This document shows positions 6,993 to 9,365 of a stretch of 9,365 nt of DNA, one piece after another; the stretch's first letter is position 1; every line of letters begins with the position of its first letter. Made by a program: the position numbers and the translations under genes. The notes beneath the pieces were generated by a model. The model saw nothing but the letters and a program-made list of their open reading frames with translations. It ran no database searches and was not told the origin of the DNA. The DNA is taken from contig CACXDR010000054.1 of the NCBI GenBank assembly GCA_902766415.1, positions 1-9,365 of the forward strand, in the 5' to 3' direction. This stretch comes from an uncultured Lachnospiraceae bacterium (GTDB taxonomy: Bacteria; Bacillota_A; Clostridia; Lachnospirales; Lachnospiraceae).

Positions 6993-8080
6993 CAGTAATC
7001 GATCGTCTCCATGTATTTCATATATTTCACGACCATCAGGGCGATCTTGAAGGTGATCGCGTCCTCGAAAACGCGGAGGTCCAGGCCGGTGGTCTTCTGA
7101 AGCTTGTCAAGACGGTACACCAGCGTGTTCCTGTGGATATAAAGCTGCCTCGAGGTCTCGGAGACGTTCAGGCTGTTCTCGAAAAACTTGTTGATGGTCT
7201 GCAGCGTTTCTTCGTCGAAATCGTCCGGGTTCTTGCCCTCGAAGATCTCGCGGATGAACATCTTGCAGAGCGGGATGGGCAGCTGGTAGATGAGGCGCCC
7301 GATGCCCAGGCGGCTGTACGCCACCACGTTCTGTCCGCTGTAGAAGATCTTCCCGACGTCCAGGGCCATCTTCGCTTCCTTGTAGGAGCGGGAGACCTCC
7401 TTGATCTCGTTGACGATGGTGCCGTAGGCGATGTTGACGCTTCCGATCTCCGCCGCCTTCAGCCAGCCCATGATCTCCTCCGCGGCCTTGTCGAGATCCT
7501 CGTAGGTCTCGCCGTCGCGAAGCTCGCGCACCACGATGATGTTCCTTCCGTCCACCGCGGTCACGAAATCGCGGTTCCTTCCCGTGAACATGGAGCGCAC
7601 GCTCTCAAGGACGTTCACGTCACGGTCGTTCCTCGTCTCGATGATGAACACCACGCGCCGCACGTCCGTGTCGATGTGCAGCTTCTTCGCGCGGTTGTAG
7701 ATGTCGACCAGGAGAAGGTTGTCAAGGAGCAGGTTCTTCACGAAATTGTCCTTGTCAAAACGCTCCTTGTATGCCGTCAGGAGATTCTGCACCTGGAAAG
7801 CGGCAAGCTTGCCGACCATATAGACGTCGTCGCTCGCGCCCTCCGCAAGAAGCACATATTCGAGCTGGCTCTCGTCAAACACCTTGAAAAACTGACATCC
7901 GTTTACGACCTGCGAGTCCGCAGGAGAATCCACAAAAGCCAGCGCAGGAGCCTCAAACTCTTCCGCGCCGGGAAACGTGCTTGCAAGGACTTTACCGTCC
8001 GTATCCGTGATGCAAAGCTCAATTCTGGTAATGCTCTTCAGCCCGTCCAGCGTCGACTGCAGAATCTGGTTCGAAATCAT
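6992..8080 (-). CDS. CdaR/PucR-family transcriptional regulator
   Basis: This 362-residue protein is a predicted DNA-binding regulator. The N-terminal part (about 3-105, ISNQILQSTLDGLKSI then IELCITDTDGKVLAS) resembles the sugar-diacid recognition/PAS-like sensor of CdaR. A middle region (about 140-250, RRVVFIIETRNDRDV to AYGTIVNEIKEVSRSYKEAKMAL) matches the GGDEF-like domain of the family. The C-terminal PucR helix-turn-helix (about 304-328, LNVSETSRQLYIHRNTLVYRLDKL) binds DNA. CdaR-type proteins usually activate genes for the ligand they sense, often sugar diacids or purine products. Here the gene instead heads the ftsEX operon and overlaps ftsE by one base. I start at ATG 8080, after GGAGAGAGAGGGG and inside the family alignment. 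A longer frame to 8173 would begin upstream of the promoter. The ligand is unknown. Confidence 0.92.
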   Translation of the reverse strand: MISNQILQSTLDGLKSITRIELCITDTDGKVLASTFPGAEEFEAPALAFVDSPADSQVVNGCQFFKVFDESQLEYVLLAEGASDDVYMVGKLAAFQVQNLLTAYKERFDKDNFVKNLLLDNLLLVDIYNRAKKLHIDTDVRRVVFIIETRNDRDVNVLESVRSMFTGRNRDFVTAVDGRNIIVVRELRDGETYEDLDKAAEEIMGWLKAAEIGSVNIAYGTIVNEIKEVSRSYKEAKMALDVGKIFYSGQNVVAYSRLGIGRLIYQLPIPLCKMFIREIFEGKNPDDFDEETLQTINKFFENSLNVSETSRQLYIHRNTLVYRLDKLQKTTGLDLRVFEDAITFKIALMVVKYMKYMETIDY

Positions 8081-8108
8081 GTCCCCTCTCTCTCCTTTCC
8101 GAACATCC

Positions 8109-8124
8109 CCGGCCGCTCCGCCGG
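8109..8124 (-). other. Small GC hairpin at the predicted 5' end of the regulator-ftsEX transcript
   Basis: CCGGC (8124-8120) and GCCGG (8113-8109) pair around a 6-nt loop. The predicted transcription start is near 8125, so this stem would cap the 5' end of the mRNA and could stabilise it. The ribosome binding site lies downstream and stays free. The evidence is only the inverted repeat and its position. Confidence 0.4.
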
Positions 8125-8131
8125 CACTTTC

Positions 8132-8160
8132 ATAATAAGGCAATATCACAAAAATGGCAA
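8132..8160 (-). promoter_or_regulatory. Sigma-A type promoter of the PucR-ftsEX-M23-S41 operon
   Basis: On the minus strand TTGCCA (8160-8155) and TATTAT (8137-8132) are 17 nt apart. Transcription should start near 8125, about 45 nt before the regulator ATG. I found no other convincing promoter until the transporter promoter at 2441-2468, so this one probably serves all five genes. Confidence 0.75.
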
Positions 8161-8210
8161 GGCGGTTTGGCAAAAACGCTCATTTTTCTATGTGCATTTT
8201 TCACATTTTT
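8150..8210 (-). promoter_or_regulatory. AT-rich repeated-heptamer region upstream of the operon promoter (possible operator or UP element)
   Basis: The heptamer CATTTTT occurs on the plus strand at 8181-8187, 8195-8201 and 8204-8210. It occurs inverted (AAAAATG) at 8150-8156, overlapping the -35 box. An inverted repeat ATGTG-N7-CACAT spans 8190-8206. This is a plausible binding site for the regulator encoded just downstream or for another factor. The 5-bp ATGTG/CACAT stem could also be a weak end to cvfB, but it has no clean T-tract. Confidence 0.4.
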
Positions 8211-8225
8211 GAGACTGAATTTTCG

Positions 8226-9077
8226 TCACTTTCCACGTTGCACGAGGGTGATGTCGGAATCGGACAGGACAATTTTTTCCTTTTTCAGAAGACGGCCCAC
8301 CGCCCTCTTGAAGGCGCTTTTCGAGATCCCGAACGCCTCCCGGATCTGCTCCGGGTCCGAGTCGTCCGTGAAGGGCAGGCTGCCGCCCGCCTCTTTGAGC
8401 TTCTCAAGCAGGAGCTCCGCGTCGTCGTCCATCTGGCGGAAGGCCTTCTTCCTCGGGGAAAGATCCAGCTTCCCGTCCTCGCGGACGCGCATGACGCGGG
8501 CGGTGATCTCCTCGCCCGTCCTGAACTCCCCGTAGACCTCGCTCTTCGGGATCAGGCCGAAATAACGGTCCTCCACGGCGCAGAACACGCCCATGTCGCG
8601 GACCTCATAGACCGTCGCGCTGACCTCGGCGTCCTTTTCAAACCTTCCCTCCGGTGCCGGCTTGAGATACTTGTAAACACGCATGGTCGCCGCGAGGCGG
8701 CCGCTCTTGTCCACATACAGCGCGCAGAGGACCGTCTTCCCGGGGCTGATCTCGCCCTCCCGCTCGCGGAACGGCATAAGGACGTCCCTTTCGAGGCCGA
8801 TGTCCAGGAAGGCACCGATCTTCGTCACGTCCGTGATGGTAAGCTTCCCCGTCTCCCCGACGGTAAGAAGCGGCTTACGTACCGTCGCGATGGGACGGCC
8901 GGCACTGTCTTTATAAAGGAAGACCGACAGCGTGTCGCCCTCCCTGGCCCCCTCCGGGACCTGCTTCCGCGGAAGAAGGACGGTCTCCGCCCCCTCCCCT
9001 GCCTCCGGGTCCGAAAGAAACGCGCCGAAGTCGCGGAACCGCACGATCTTCATTTCCTGAATTTTTCCAAGCTCCAT
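8226..9077 (-). CDS. cvfB: CvfB-family S1 RNA-binding protein with C-terminal winged helix
   Basis: This 283-residue cytoplasmic protein matches the CvfB/YitL family, RNA-binding factors that influence virulence-gene and stress expression in staphylococci and pneumococci. Three S1-type beta-barrel modules can be read: about 1-69 (with LLPRKQVPEGAREGDTLSVFLYKDSAGRPIA), about 70-138 (TDVTKIGAFLDIGLERDVLMPF) and about 145-212 (YEVRDMGVFCAVEDRYFGLIPKSE, ending GKLDLSPRKK). The winged helix follows (about 215-283, with LPFTDDSDPEQIREAFGISKSAFKRAVGRLLKKEKI). That order and length are those of the whole family. ATG 9077 is preceded by GGAAAGGAG with a 5-nt gap; Met9 lacks such a site. No strong terminator follows it. 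A role in RNA-level regulation is known for the family; the target here is unknown. Confidence 0.93.
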   Translation of the reverse strand: MELGKIQEMKIVRFRDFGAFLSDPEAGEGAETVLLPRKQVPEGAREGDTLSVFLYKDSAGRPIATVRKPLLTVGETGKLTITDVTKIGAFLDIGLERDVLMPFREREGEISPGKTVLCALYVDKSGRLAATMRVYKYLKPAPEGRFEKDAEVSATVYEVRDMGVFCAVEDRYFGLIPKSEVYGEFRTGEEITARVMRVREDGKLDLSPRKKAFRQMDDDAELLLEKLKEAGGSLPFTDDSDPEQIREAFGISKSAFKRAVGRLLKKEKIVLSDSDITLVQRGK

Positions 9078-9100
9078 AAGGGCTCCTTTCCGTAAACGTC

Positions 9101-9120
9101 TCCCGCCTTCCTCAGCGGGA
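9101..9120 (-). other. Hairpin in the cvfB leader
   Basis: TCCCGC (9120-9115) and GCGGGA (9106-9101) form a 6-bp stem with an 8-nt loop, upstream of the cvfB ribosome binding site. No T-tract follows, so it is not a terminator. Function unknown. Confidence 0.4.
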
Positions 9121-9143
9121 ATGCCAGTGAATGGTTATGAATG

Positions 9144-9149
9144 ATTATA
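9144..9149 (-). promoter_or_regulatory. Possible -10 element for cvfB, overlapping the tRNA terminator T-tract
   Basis: A perfect TATAAT follows directly on the T-tract of the tRNA terminator, 66 nt before the cvfB ATG. No -35 box stands at 16-18 nt, because that space is terminator stem. It could be chance in an AT-rich spot; it is the only -10 candidate I see for cvfB. Confidence 0.3.
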
Positions 9150-9179
9150 AAAAAACGAACACCGCTGCCGGTGTTCGTT
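9149..9179 (-). terminator. Rho-independent terminator of the tRNA-Gln gene
   Basis: On the minus strand AACGAACACCG (9179-9169), loop GCAG and CGGTGTTCGTT (9164-9154) form a perfect 11-bp stem. It runs into seven T residues (9155-9149). It begins 8 nt after the tRNA 3' end and is unambiguous for the minus direction. Confidence 0.95.
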
Positions 9180-9186
9180 CTTTTCG

Positions 9187-9259
9187 CTGGGCTAGAAGGA
9201 TTCGAACCTTCACAATGACGGAGTCAGAGTCCGTTGCCTTACCATTTGGCGATAGCCCA
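9187..9259 (-). tRNA. tRNA-Gln, anticodon CTG
   Basis: This 73-nt gene folds as a cloverleaf: acceptor TGGGCTA with TAGCCCA and discriminator G; D-arm GCC-AAATGGTAA-GGC; anticodon arm ACGGA-CTCTGAC-TCCGT; T-arm GAAGG-TTCGAAT-CCTTC. The anticodon CTG in the loop reads CAG, so it charges glutamine. By my folding the variable loop (CATTGT) is 6 nt, one more than usual. CCA is not encoded and would be added after transcription. Its own promoter and terminator flank it as a one-gene unit. A CTG-anticodon glutamine tRNA fits a GC-rich genome that uses many CAG codons, and normally works beside a TTG isoacceptor. Confidence 0.96.
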
Positions 9260-9276
9260 ATCTTTGCAACAAACGC

Positions 9277-9305
9277 ATTATATCCCCTACGCTCCGTAAA
9301 GTCAA
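9277..9305 (-). promoter_or_regulatory. Near-consensus sigma-A promoter of tRNA-Gln
   Basis: On the minus strand TTGACT (9305-9300) and TATAAT (9282-9277) are exactly 17 nt apart, 17 nt before the mature tRNA 5' end. This is the strongest promoter in the window, as expected for a stable RNA gene. Beyond it, 9306-9365 holds AT-rich upstream sequence (a run of T at 9310-9315) and no gene that I can see. Confidence 0.9.
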
Positions 9306-9365
9306 CGACTTTTTTAAAGGAATTCAAAACACGTTTCCCGGAACCGTTACCTCACGGAGGACGCA

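Noticed and set aside
8081..8173. 31-codon N-terminal extension of the regulator
   Set aside because: It would start upstream of the predicted -35 and -10 boxes and lacks a ribosome binding site, while ATG 8080 has a good one and fits the family start.
7133..8212. Plus-strand open frame of 359 codons opposite the PucR-type regulator
   Set aside because: Antisense to the regulator and running through its promoter; composition is Leu/Val/Asp/His shadow type.
8154..9095. Plus-strand open frame of 313 codons opposite cvfB
   Set aside because: Antisense to cvfB, no recognisable motif, and it starts within the AT-rich promoter region.
9145..9327. Minus-strand open frame of 60 codons over the tRNA
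   Set aside because: It covers the tRNA promoter, the tRNA and its terminator; these non-coding elements fully explain the sequence.

Overview
The window is a G+C-rich stretch of a Bacillota chromosome, most likely a high-GC member of the Lachnospiraceae or a related clostridial family. That placement is inference. It rests on strong GGAGG-type ribosome binding sites, sigma-A type promoters, a CvfB-family S1 protein, an Ala/Thr/Glu-rich lipoprotein linker typical of clostridial solute-binding proteins, and the gene order regulator-ftsE-ftsX-M23 hydrolase-S41 protease. Every gene I can support lies on the minus strand, so transcription runs from right to left. The many long plus-strand frames are GC-driven shadows.

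Right end (about 9365 to 8226): a tRNA-Gln(CTG) gene with a near-consensus promoter and a perfect rho-independent terminator is followed by cvfB, an RNA-binding protein with S1 domains and a C-terminal winged helix.

Centre (about 8210 to 2474): this looks like one transcription unit for cell-wall remodelling at division. A sigma-A promoter (TTGCCA-17-TATTAT) sits behind an AT-rich region with repeated CATTTTT heptamers. It drives a CdaR/PucR-family regulator whose stop codon overlaps the start of ftsE. Then come ftsX, a secreted coiled-coil M23 endopeptidase with all its catalytic residues, and a membrane-anchored S41 (Ctp-type) protease. FtsE/FtsX would form the ATP-driven membrane switch, the M23 protein the peptidoglycan hydrolase it controls, and the S41 protease a possible processing or turnover enzyme for it. 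Between the M23 and S41 genes lie a large hairpin and seven 19-bp tandem repeats that end exactly at the S41 start codon.

Left end (2473 to 1): a polar amino-acid ABC importer (lipoprotein binding protein, permease, ATPase) has its own promoter placed almost on the S41 stop codon. An intrinsic terminator between the binding-protein and permease genes probably sets the excess of binding protein. The ATPase gene runs off the left edge, probably missing only its last few codons.

I see no phage, transposon, CRISPR or defence genes. The least ordinary features are the 19-bp repeat array in front of the S41 gene and the joining of a ligand-sensing PucR-type regulator to the FtsEX-hydrolase-protease unit.
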